Translations under genes and position numbers: made by a program | Source of the DNA: Endocalyx cinctus | Taxonomy: Eukaryota; Ascomycota; Sordariomycetes; Amphisphaeriales; Apiosporaceae | Assembly (NCBI GenBank): GCA_001600455.1 | Contig: BCKC01000004.1 | Coordinates: 1,922,001-1,986,000 of the forward strand | Length of the DNA: 64,000 bases | Direction: 5' to 3' | In this document: one piece after another, positions 15,648 to 25,732 of the stretch | How positions within the stretch are numbered: position 1 is the first letter of the stretch | Layout: every line of letters starts with the position of its first letter | The notes under the pieces: generated by a model | What the model was told of the DNA's origin: nothing | The model's input: only the letters and a program-made list of their open reading frames with translations | Databases searched by the model: none

Positions 15648-15665
15648 CTACACTACCTAGTGTAG
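15648..15665. repeat. Short inverted repeat CTACACTA-CC-TAGTGTAG
   Basis: Perfect 8-bp arms separated by two bases. The same core occurs as an inverted repeat at 13685-13711 and, with 7-bp arms, at 35642-35659. Seen directly; function unknown. Confidence 0.85.
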
Positions 15666-15730
15666 TCTCCTACTTAATAAATTTTGAATTAAATTATTAC
15701 TTCTTTTGGTCTTAGGGAAACATTATCGCT

Positions 15731-16877
15731 CCCTCTAAGACTTTTATTTATTTATTTATTATTATTTATTTTTTATTCCTTTCTCCGTTTCCCTTATTAT
15801 CCTCTTATTATTATTATTGTTCGTATTATTTCTTTTATTATCATTTGTTATATCTATTTTTTTTTTTTCTATTTTTCTATTTTTTTTTTTTTTTCATTTC
15901 ACCTATCCTCTCTCTCTTCTCGTTTATCTTGATCTTGATCTTTCTCTACCTATCTTCCATTATCTGTGTCTTGTCACACATATACTCTCTCTCTCTATAT
16001 CTTCCAATTGTACTACGGTTTTTTCTTATTTATACTTATACCCATTGTTTGATTCACATACACATTCCCTATCTTTTAATATCATTATCCTCTACTAATA
16101 TACTTTGATATATATACGTACATATATATTAGTTTCCTTTGTTCGACCCTTCCTACTACTTACGTTCCTTTAGGAGGAAAGAGAAATAGAAGAATAAAAA
16201 AAAACAAGAAGGGAATAGGAAGAAGCAAGAAAAGAGCTGCCCTTGTTTAAAAGTCCATTCCTTCAAGGATCATTGATTTCCTGCAAACATCCATTCATAT
16301 CCGACTTGGTAGCTGCTAGTTTCCAGTCATTTCAGGCCTCACTGCAGCAGCCTCCGCTTAATCACACTTCACACGTAGTTGTTGAACATGTAAGACCGCC
16401 CAAACCTGCACCCACCCCTAACAAGAACAAACTGCACACCGTCTGTTCTCGATTCTTCTTTCTCGACCATACGTATTACCCGGGATAGAAATGCATCTAT
16501 CCGTATTCACGAGACCCCATCTTCTGTGTTGTTCACTGCAACATTAGCTGCCTTTGTTTGCAATCCACTCATATACAAGTTGAACTGACCCAGCCCGTGC
16601 TACTATTAGACACCCTCCTTCTGGCTTATATTGAATAACTAAGCATCGACTCTTGTGACATTCGACCTCAATCCCAGGAAGAAAAAAAAATAAGACAGGA
16701 GGCCCACCTTAACTCCATCCGGATAAGAAAATTCCGAGTAATAAAAAAAAGTAAAAATCAGAAATATCCATCTATCTACTCATCGAGGTTTCACAAGATT
16801 ACTCGACTATCAAAGGGAAAGCTAATATTAAAAAGGAGGAAAGTGAAAAGAAGAAAAATAATTAAAATTAGGAGAAA
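15731..16877 (+). promoter_or_regulatory. Pyrimidine-rich promoter/leader of the Sok1-like gene
   Basis: From about 15730 to 16140 the plus strand is almost pure T/C with some A, including T runs at 15858-15868 and 15881-15894. Purine-rich DNA follows at 16172-16235. Long CT tracts upstream of the start are a known trait of strongly or constitutively expressed fungal genes. The open frames of 80-93 codons here translate to F/L/S/Y-rich sequence and are artefacts of the tract. The transcription start cannot be placed from sequence alone. Confidence 0.4.
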
Positions 16878-18896
16878 ATGGGTGATCAAGGGACTGGTGG
16901 AATAGAGAGTCGGGGGATTGAGAGCAACACTACCCGACGTCTCTCAGAACCGCATCCGAATACTCGTGAGGACCAAATTCAGCAACAAGCCGCCAACACA
17001 GAGTCAACCACCACCGACAGTGAAAATGGTCCCCGTCATTTAATACCGAATACGACTCCAGCAAATGGTGGACTCTCAAGAAACCCTTCAACAAGCTCAA
17101 ATGCATCAGCGGAAATACGTTTCAGGGCAGATCCTGCGCAAAGAAACCGTCCACCTCGACCTCTGGAGCCCCCAGTAACAAAGGCTACCTTGAGTGAGCT
17201 GGACGTCACTAAGATTATTCACAACCCCAAGTTAAGGCACGACATAAATTTTGACCCGGAGCTTCATTTCAGGCCAAATCTCGACGGAGAGAAGGGCAGG
17301 CGGAAGCAGGAGAAGGCCGATCAGTTCTGGACCTCTCTCAGTGACCAATTAAACTTGTTTATAACAAATCGAGATGAGTTTATGAGCAGGTTTGGGAACG
17401 GCGAAGAATGGTGTTTACCATTGTTATTAAAATCCGTAAAGGAAATCATCCAGACTCTCGTCCCCATCCGAGACCGTGCATATCTAGACGAGGGTCTCAA
17501 TGTGCCGTTGATCATGCAACAGTTCAGCAAGGGAATGGCAGATCTGGAGAAGCTCGCATCTTGGCTGTCGGGTGTCCTGAAATCTCACTGCGCACCTATG
17601 AGAGATGAGTGGGTGGACGAAATGTACAACCAGTTAACCAACGGTAACAGGACCAACAACATGTCCGAGCTGGTTAAGGGAATGCGAAATCTCCTAAGCG
17701 TTTTGGAAGCGATGAAGCTCGATGTTGCGAACCACCAAATCAGATGTCTTCGACCTATTTTGATTGAGGATACGGTACATTTCGAACAGCGCTTCTTCCT
17801 CAAGAAGATACGGGACGGCAAGCTCGACCCGACTCCTGCCCAGGTATGGTATACGTCGATGAGCTTGCATTGCCTACCAAATCTCCATCCAGCTTCGCAA
17901 CCGGCATTTGGAGACATGGCCGTCTTCTTTGAATCTCTAGCGAGGATGGTACTACCGAACAACACGACAGCGCTGCCTAACACATTCTTATTTGACGAGG
18001 AGCGGGTATTAAAACTACGGACGGATATGCTCGACGCGATCAATCTTGAAATCTGCATGCAACAATACGAAGCTCTAGAACAAGAATACAGGCATTTTGA
18101 AAGCGTTTCTTCATTCCAAAAAGCCCTCTTCGCTACCCCATTTTCAGACGCCTCTGGTTTCCTTACCCCAAGGACAGATGATGAAGCGAGCGAAGGCTGT
18201 ATCAGCGCTTCAAATTCAAGACCATCCAGCATGGTATTCAGCTCAGCCGGGTCGATACACTCATCTCCGCGCAGCTCCATGGTCCTGCCCACCTTACCCA
18301 ACTTCAAGAGCCAAGAGGAGCAGAAGACGCAGGCCCGGAACCTTTACAACTCTCTAGTAGCACTCCTTCAAACCTCGAGCGGCAGTTCTCGGCATCCCGA
18401 GGCTCGATGGAAGGCGATGAAAGATTCTTTGGCTCTTCAGATCTTCAGGTTTACTAATGCACCAGCTCACATGCTTCCGGAGGTCGAGCGCGAATTGAGC
18501 ATGCACCTCTCGGTGCCCGCCTCACCCCTCTTCCAGCAAGTAGAGCAATGCTTCCATCAACGCCTCCTCTCGGAATTACAACAGCGGGTGAAGGATCTAA
18601 AAGGACTGAATGGTGTGAACCTATTCTCACTAGCTACGGGCGGTCGTCTACAAGGACCTGGTCGCACATGGGACGGCCCACGGGAGGCAACCAACAACAC
18701 CCGAGACCGGGAGCGTGAGATGCTAGAAAACTCAATCCGGGACGCGCGGGAAGAAGGCGGTGTCGAGGACATGGCTACCCGTCTCGCGCACCTGGGTCTC
18801 CTGCACTGGAAAGTATGGGCCCAGCTCGTCTACGTGGGCGACGGTGATACGGACATGACTGGACTCGATACATCATGCACTCCCATGGCTATCTAA
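16878..18896 (+). CDS. Tcp11-family protein, Sok1-like (cAMP/PKA signalling)
   Basis: Single exon, 672 residues. The T-complex 11 (Tcp11) family includes yeast Sok1, a high-copy suppressor of PKA loss, so a role in cAMP/PKA signalling is likely but inferred. Residues 1-100 are a disordered N/T/S-rich leader. The Tcp11 region starts at about residue 105 (DVTKIIHNPKLRHDINFDPEL) and runs through RPILIEDTVHFEQRFFLKK and PAQVWYTSMS to LGLLHWKVWAQLVY near the C-terminus. A Ser-rich insertion lies at about 435-480 (SRPSSMVFSSAGSIHSSPRS). Some databases label this family a kinase, but no kinase motif is present. The start has the context AAAATGG after a long purine-rich leader. Confidence 0.88.
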   Translation: MGDQGTGGIESRGIESNTTRRLSEPHPNTREDQIQQQAANTESTTTDSENGPRHLIPNTTPANGGLSRNPSTSSNASAEIRFRADPAQRNRPPRPLEPPVTKATLSELDVTKIIHNPKLRHDINFDPELHFRPNLDGEKGRRKQEKADQFWTSLSDQLNLFITNRDEFMSRFGNGEEWCLPLLLKSVKEIIQTLVPIRDRAYLDEGLNVPLIMQQFSKGMADLEKLASWLSGVLKSHCAPMRDEWVDEMYNQLTNGNRTNNMSELVKGMRNLLSVLEAMKLDVANHQIRCLRPILIEDTVHFEQRFFLKKIRDGKLDPTPAQVWYTSMSLHCLPNLHPASQPAFGDMAVFFESLARMVLPNNTTALPNTFLFDEERVLKLRTDMLDAINLEICMQQYEALEQEYRHFESVSSFQKALFATPFSDASGFLTPRTDDEASEGCISASNSRPSSMVFSSAGSIHSSPRSSMVLPTLPNFKSQEEQKTQARNLYNSLVALLQTSSGSSRHPEARWKAMKDSLALQIFRFTNAPAHMLPEVERELSMHLSVPASPLFQQVEQCFHQRLLSELQQRVKDLKGLNGVNLFSLATGGRLQGPGRTWDGPREATNNTRDREREMLENSIRDAREEGGVEDMATRLAHLGLLHWKVWAQLVYVGDGDTDMTGLDTSCTPMAI

Positions 18897-21228
18897 GCGC
18901 CACCATGCACATAAAATTAGAGCAAGAAAAACGACGCAACAACGCATACGCATACCACGGATAGAACCCACTTCAACTCATTTCCACCCGCCACACCCAA
19001 TCGATTTTTCTTTTTTTTTTCACCAACTCCGCACTGCCCTTGGGTGCCTAAGCGTACAATTCATTATTATATCCGCCCTACACCTAATAATCTCCATTGG
19101 TTTTTTTTTCCGGCTACGAATAAATCAAACCCGATATCCCATGCGTCTTTTCTATTATGGAATCATCTGTTTTCAATACGTTCCGGTTACCCTTGATTAT
19201 TTGCCTCTCTCTTTTACTTTTTTTTTTTTCCACGCCGCATTTTTCTTTTCTGTTCCAGTCGGTCAAAGTCGGTCAATATGACAAAGCAGCATTCGCATGG
19301 GTGTTTTTAGGAGTAAAATCAAGAATACTTCTCGTTTCGGGGATTTTTTTATTTATCGTTTTCTTTTTTTGCATGCATTTTCATCCACGATGGAAGGGAA
19401 TGAGGAGTTCTCTTTTTTGTGTTTTCTTTAACATACTCGTCCTACACATGTCGTTTATTCTCTCGGGTGGATGGGAAACGGACATGCAAAGAACAATTAA
19501 GGCAACTTAATCTTTTCGAGTGTTTTTTCCGCTGTTCATGCTTATTACTAGATTTGCCGGGTTTCTTTTTTGTTTTTGAGTTTTTCATACGCAGGTAGAT
19601 GCAAGGGGCCGGAAGTTAGGTTTTTAGAACAAGGAAATAAGGGAATTCATGTTTCTCGCTACTAATAGGCGAGCTGGCTTGCATCATCAATATTTATTTA
19701 TCATTTAACATAATACCCTCCCCATACAACCCTCTCTCAGAAACAGAGCAGAATAGAGAGAAAAAAAAGGATATGATGGGAAAAAGCAAGAGTTCATACA
19801 TCTGCCATCAGATCGGCGTTTTAATTGGGGGGTGGGCTTCTATCCAGTTACTTTTTTTTTCCCTGTTGTTGGTTGTGTTCTTGTCCCTTTGGTCTTTTTT
19901 TTTTTGTCGTCATTTTTAATTATTGGGAGAATCGCGTCTGCGCATAACAAACGATACACACATATCACTTAATTATAGATCTATTCACGTATTGTTTTGG
20001 TTGTTCACACTTGCTGACTTGATCGTGTCCACGTATATATCCACAAAACTTGGGTCGATCTGCCTATCCCTTTTCCCAAGACGAGAAGATATCATAAATC
20101 GAGGGGTTGATTGGTGCCAAGCATAAATTTCATTACCTATCAGAATAGTAGTATATATATCTCTTTGATCTATCATGTTGGAGAAGATAATTCTTAGGTT
20201 AATTGAGTATTGACCGCTATTATTATCACTTGTCACTCTTTAGATTCGTTGGTCTCATCCGGCGCTGTTATTTTATTTTTATTCTTTTTAAATATTTTAT
20301 TACTTTATTTCACACCTTTTCACCGCCTCCTTCCTGACTCCTTCACCTCGTAAATGACCCATTTAGATAGCAGCTGGACGAGTACTCTCCACTTATCGGA
20401 GTAGATATAGTAGTCTCCCCTGCCTTTCCAATGACAGGTTTAGGTCATGTCATATCATACAAGGGGAAGACGAATAAAGTTCTTACATATATACCTAAAT
20501 AACTAAAAATACTCAACACGGAACCCGTCAAACAGGGCCAGAGATGGATACGTTACGGACAAAAATGACCACGAGCGGCGAGAATCTTCCAGCTACACTG
20601 CACCATTATTACTAGTGACCCAGCTTTTAAAATGGTCTCTGGTAAGTTTGGTCTTCCCCACCCCTTTTCTCTCCATTTTCGATTTTCTTGGAGAAGACTA
20701 TGAGAACGGTGGATAGTGACGATGATGTCTACATGAAGTACACTGTGGCGTTTTGTGGATCATATCATGTGTAGGAAGCCGTGGATAGATACATGAATAG
20801 CACCATTTCACGAGTCATTTTTGCAGGTCGCAAAATTAACAAAGGCCAAAAAAAAAAAGAAAGAGAGATATCACTTTTTTTTAACACGAAATATTATTAT
20901 AATCTAATTATTTATTAACAACAGGTGAGTGGGGGGGTACAATATCATTCAGCTGGCTAGCTAGTCATTTCTGGCGTCAGCCCTGTGATCAAAAAAAAAA
21001 AGTTCCTGATCCAGCGGATGATCATGAACTGTACCAAACTTCCGATATTCTCGAAAATCGATAGATCAATCCAATCAATAAGCGGATCTGTTTTTCCGCA
21101 TTTCCATTACGATATCACTTCCCCATCCACCCCATCCACCCCATCCACACCCCCTTTTTTTTCCCTTCAAGGAGGAGCAGAAAAGAAGAAAAACTGACTA
21201 AAGTTACCTTTTTTTTTCTCTCTCTTTC
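18897..21228. other. Intergenic region between two convergent genes
   Basis: The 3' flanks of the Sok1-like gene (+) and the subtilase (-) meet here. T-rich sequence at 18990-19580 supports a 117-codon hydrophobic frame at 19157-19510, which I regard as a composition artefact. AT-rich DNA follows to about 20320. No RNA gene was recognised. A short tandem repeat sits at 21122-21148. Confidence 0.5.
21122..21148 (+). repeat. Three tandem copies of the 9-mer CCCATCCAC
   Basis: Three exact head-to-tail copies lie in the 3' flank of the subtilase, followed by a C/T-rich run. A small minisatellite seen directly. Confidence 0.9.
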
Positions 21229-24200
21229 TTACTCCTTCTGAGCGCGAAACCAAGGAGAGAGGTCATACTGCCAACCCTCGATATCGGCCGGGTCGCCGAA
21301 CGTTTTGAGCGACCTCCGGAGGAGCCTGTACTCGCCGTCGAGGAGCTCCCCGGCCCCGCCGCTGAGGGTACCGCTAGGACGGGCGTAAAACTGCGTGCCG
21401 CCCCGAGGGAACTCGCGCACCGGAAAATCGGCCGAAACGAACTGGTTGCCGTCGCCCAGCGTACGCACGCTGCCGTAGAAGTTGTTCGATCCCGCTACCA
21501 GAGGCCAGGTCCAGTTTGCGGGCGTCCAGGCTCGGTCGACGAACTATATAAAAGAAAAATGAAGATGCCGGGGGCAGGCAGTTGTTTAGTTTGTATGTCT
21601 TGTAATACGAAAGAAAAATGACCTCAAAGTGAAAAATACTGGGGAAGAAGGCGGAAAAGGGGGGTGGTGAGATGACATAAGATAAACAAAAAAAAAAAAC
21701 TTACGTCAAAGCTGAATTCATACGTGGACCATCCGATGGCGAATGGAGCGTACGGGACGTTCGTTCCGGTGAATGAGTAATTCCCACCTTCTGTCATCAC
21801 CTCTCCATCTGGGCCCAAAAACGCTCGATCGTCACCTACCCAATGAGGGAAGTTGTTGATCGAGCCTTTGATACCTACGCGAGAAAGAGAGAGAAACATG
21901 TCAGCATCTTGTACTAATCTTACATCTCCACTCCACTATACTTTTTCCAATCTGACTGTGCAAGAGGAGGGTAATACAAACATACCCATGTACGAGACCT
22001 GGACATTTTCGCCGTTGTTTCCGGAAACGGTGATAGCGCCCCCGTAGACGGGGTACCTCTCGGCATCGCTGACCTCGGGCTCCGTAAAAGTGACGTTAAA
22101 GGTAGCCGTCTCTCCGGGCCCGACGGTGACCTCCGTCGTCGAGAACGCGACCGCGGCGACGTCCCCGGATTCGCCGGAATAGGCTGGCGCGACGTCGATC
22201 AGGCCGGAGCTCAGCGACCTCGTGAAGTAGGTAAGATCGCCGCGATGAGCGAGCTGATAGGTGACTTCCTCGTCTCCCTCGTTCGTGATCTGGATCTCGT
22301 GGCTGGCGCTGAAGTGATCGGTGTCGTTGAGGTTGAGGTTAGAGGGGCTGAGCGTGGTCGATTGCAGAACGGCTTTGACGGCGTCGACGAGGCCCGCGCC
22401 TCGCTGCGCGACGGAACTGTTGTGTTGCGCCCGAAACTTTGTTAGAATAGAATGAAATTTATGGAGGTGAGTACCTTTTTTCGTGGTGAAGGGCGATTTG
22501 AAAAAAAAAAAAAAAATCATTTTACGTACGCATACACGTCCGATACGTCCGAATGAAAGACCGGTCTACCACTGGCGATGATACGCCTGCGGGCGTAAGC
22601 GGCTGCGTCCTCCCTAACCGCGCGAGTGCCGTGAGCGTGGAGCACCAAAGCGGCCAGTCCGGCAGCCTACGAATTCGATATTAGTCATAACGAGCGGACA
22701 ATGTGTGACGTTGGCACTCGGTACGTACATAAGGGGAGGCCATGCTGGTCCCGGAGAAAGAAACGAAGGAACCGTCCAAATATGTACTGAAAATCGAACC
22801 ACCTTTTTTTTTTTTTTTTTTAAGATTTGATGTTAGAGGTCATGTCTCGAGGTTATACGCGGAAGAAATAAGACCGTGACGATACTCACCTGGTGTAACC
22901 ACTTCTGGCTTGGCCCTCGCATCGATGGTCGGCCCCCACGAACTGAAGTAGTTCATCTTTCCGCCTTCTAAGCTCGGTCTTTCCGCGGCCACGGGGGTAG
23001 TCGAGTTGAAGACGTATGTGACATTGTACCCGTTCTCGTGCTGGTCGACGAGCCAGCGCCCATCGTCATAGCTGATCACCGCGGCTGTTGTATCAATGTG
23101 GGATAATATGTCAGCTGCATTTGACCAAGACTAGCTTTTCTAGGGTTAAGTGATACGAAGGGTTAGCAAAAACTTACAGCCTACGGGTTGAACGGCGGCG
23201 TCGTAGAGAATTCTCGTTGGCACCTCGAATTCGGCATCCTCGAAGTTATACCAAAAGACCCAGTCCGCTTTGTTGTTTAGGTGGTTATCGAGACCCTGCC
23301 AGTCGCAGATCGATCGTCGTCTGGATAAAAGCGTAAGTAATTTTTTTTTTTGTATCAGATTTTCATTAAGAGGGGGATTAGGCTCAGATTGATTACGACT
23401 TACGGTAAAACAATGAGATTGTCGTTAGGTATCGGTTGAAGAGTTCCCAGCGGCAAGCATGCGTTGTACTCCGACGTGTTGCCGGGGGCCCAGGAGGCGG
23501 ATACGTTTCCGGGAAGATCAAATGGCTGGGAGTCGCTGCTGACGTAGACCTTTTGTTGGTATGATGAGAGTTAGTTTGTGCTGGTCATAAGGAGATATGG
23601 ATTGAGATGGATAGTATTCTTTCTCACAAATGTCCTGGAATCTCCACTCGTCGAGTAAGCGGTGACCTCATGCGCTATAAGCGTATCATGTTCGATACTC
23701 CCGACGGTGAGACCATCCATGTTGTTACCCAAGTTGGTCGTAAAAAAAGGTCCTAGAACGATGTAAGTTAGACCTTTTAGGTCAGATCTTTTACATTATA
23801 ACTCCTCGTACCTTGAACGCCCGAGTTACCGGCGGCAACGACAATTAGAGTGCCCTCGGCTTGGATCCTGGATAACACGACGGCAATAGCGGTTTCCGGG
23901 AACCCGAGGTCCCCGCCCAAGGATCCGTTGATCACGTCGGCCCCATCTTCGTGGGCAGCGAGGAAACCGGCGATGGCAACGTCCTCGGTCGTCCCGTCGA
24001 CGCAGCCCAAGACTCTGTAGGCTCGTAGGCGAGCTTTCGGAGCGACGCCCTTGACGACGGCGTCTTCGGCGCCGATGATGCCCGCTACGCTGCAATCAGA
24101 TTTAGTATAAACGGATATATATATAAACTAATCCAAAGCTGAGGAACCTTCAAAGGTTCTTAAGAAAACCTGAATCGTGGGAACTTTTGGGTGCTCACTG

Positions 24201-24866
24201 GGTACCGTGTCCGAAACAGTCCTTGGGATCATCCGTGTTACCGTAGATATCCCGCCCTCCTTCGACCTTGAAACCGGGGCCGAAGCCGCCGCCCAGCGCC
24301 GGGTGAGTGTAGTCGATCCCACTGTCCACGACGGCAACAATGATATCCTCGCCAAGGTTGCCTAGCTCGTGCACGACCGACACGTTGGTCATCCGATGAG
24401 CGTCCCAAGCGACCAGCTGGCTAGAATCTTCGAGAAAAGTCTCGGGCTCGACCCCGAGAGTCATGTACATGGCAGGCCACACCTTGGCTACTTCGGGAAG
24501 ATTTTGGATGGTGGCTACGCCTTCCTCAGTCGCGTCTTTAAGGTCGAAAGACGCACCGTGGAACAGGCTCGACGCGAATTCCAAGGCGGGTTCTACGTCG
24601 GCACCTGCTTCTCGAAGCGTCCTTACGAAGGCTTCGGAGTCCTGTTTTTTTTTTCCTTAGCAATCATCTATCTCGCCTGTGACGATCTACAAACTTACGC
24701 TAGTCCCATCACGTTTGCGAAACTTCGCGGAACCGACTTCGGAAAACTCGACGATGTATCTAGTAGGGTTGAAGCTGCTATCATCGCGTCTCTCCGAAGT
24801 CGCCGCTAAGGCTCCCGCTAACAGACACAAGGCCGGAGCGAGTACTCTCGTGTCGAGAATCATCAT
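21229..24866 (-). CDS. Secreted subtilisin-like serine protease (S8 family, C5a-peptidase/Vpr-like)
   Basis: Extracellular endopeptidase by family. Twelve exons: 24866..24699, 24641..24199, 24089..23812, 23752..23628, 23549..23404, 23320..23178, 23084..22890, 22802..22729, 22666..22526, 22436..21986, 21874..21705, 21543..21229; 882 residues, all junctions GT..AG and in frame. A signal peptide comes first (MMILDTRVLAPALCLLAG), then an I9-type propeptide (about 35-115). The catalytic triad is complete: Asp162 in VAVVDSGIDYTHP, His201 in GHGTHVAGI, Ser519 in SGTSMASP; the oxyanion Asn292 is in VVAAGNSG. A PA-like insertion lies between the His and Ser segments, and an Fn3-like domain with a jelly-roll-type tail follows. 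No membrane anchor is seen. The ATG at 24863 is a one-codon alternative start. The intron before the Ser exon ends in an A tract and AAG. The next gene in tandem is a secreted nuclease-fold protein. Confidence 0.9.
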
Positions 24867-25732
24867 GTTTACGCTGTCGCTAAGCAAATTCCGGTGTTCG
24901 AGGGTAGAGTTGTGCGTCGTGCCTGTTCTCTGCCAACAAACGCGACGAGAACTGTGATTCCCACGACATGATTATATATCTTATCGCCAACCGTTTGATG
25001 ATCATCATAAGAGTTCATGTTCCCCCATGGCGAGCCTACCGGGGTAGATGGGCAGATGGGTCTTAATATGGCTATATGCCACGGTACGCGAACCTAAAAA
25101 GGATGGTGTCTTACCAATGCCAAGGCTCGAGTGCCCAGAAAAAGTTCAAAATCAAGATCGGATGAGCTTATCGTGTTGAGAAAAGAGATTTCGTTCCCGG
25201 ATTAAGAACGGGATTATTTGTGCCGTGTCTTCACGCGCTTCCTTTCAGTGGGATTGAATGGCACATGTGAAGTTGAACCAAGCATGGATTAAGCATTGAG
25301 CTGCTTGCATATCGTGTGTTTTCTAGTTCGCAAGACATGCCTTACTCGTAGGTTAAGCACCGATATGCATATTCATCAGATAATCGATAACCTTGCATGT
25401 AACATCGTTTGATTTATTCATATTTATCGTAATTTAGTATTGAAATGAGATACGCGATGTATCTTCTCATGCGCGATCTTGGTTACTAGGCAGGTGAGTA
25501 TGTAGCCATCACTGTAACGTATCTCTTCTTTCGCTGTTCACTGGGTTGTTCAAGGAGCTCAATGTTACACGTATATTATATATGGGACTGATCATCAAAT
25601 AAATCGAACAATTGGATCAACAGAGATTCATCATCATAAGTCATTTTTCTTTATCTTATTCACAATATTACTATCATATCTATTCACTTTGCGTGTCTTA
25701 TTATGGCTGCCGCCTGCCTCTACCGACCCAAT
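24867..25732. other. Intergenic: subtilase promoter and 3' flank of the nuclease-fold gene
   Basis: No gene seen. Both flanking genes are on the minus strand, so this 866-bp segment holds the subtilase promoter. It is AT-rich toward 25380-25690. No confident TATA box or regulator site can be assigned. Confidence 0.5.

Larger units (their letters stand above)
12631..15730. other. Gene-poor intergenic DNA, second part, rich in GTAGTGTA motifs
   Basis: No supportable gene. Open frames at 14447-14770 (+) and 14954-15208 (-) have no recognisable domain and contain low-complexity runs. The octamer GTAGTGTA/TACACTAC occurs at 13449, 13685, 13704, 14325, 14754 and 15649, and the DNA around 13660-13780 and 15240-15480 is dense in TA, GTA and TAC steps. 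It could be decayed mobile-element sequence, but no terminal repeats or coding remnant were identified. Confidence 0.45.

Noticed and set aside
15817..16108. Two overlapping F/L/Y-rich frames
   Set aside because: Artefacts of a pyrimidine tract upstream of the Sok1-like gene.
17585..18307. 240-codon minus-strand open frame
   Set aside because: It is the antisense shadow of the Sok1-like gene; no domain and composition follows the coding strand.
19157..19510. 117-codon hydrophobic frame that looks like a membrane protein
   Set aside because: Translates a T-rich 3' flank; F/L runs come from T tracts, with no family likeness.
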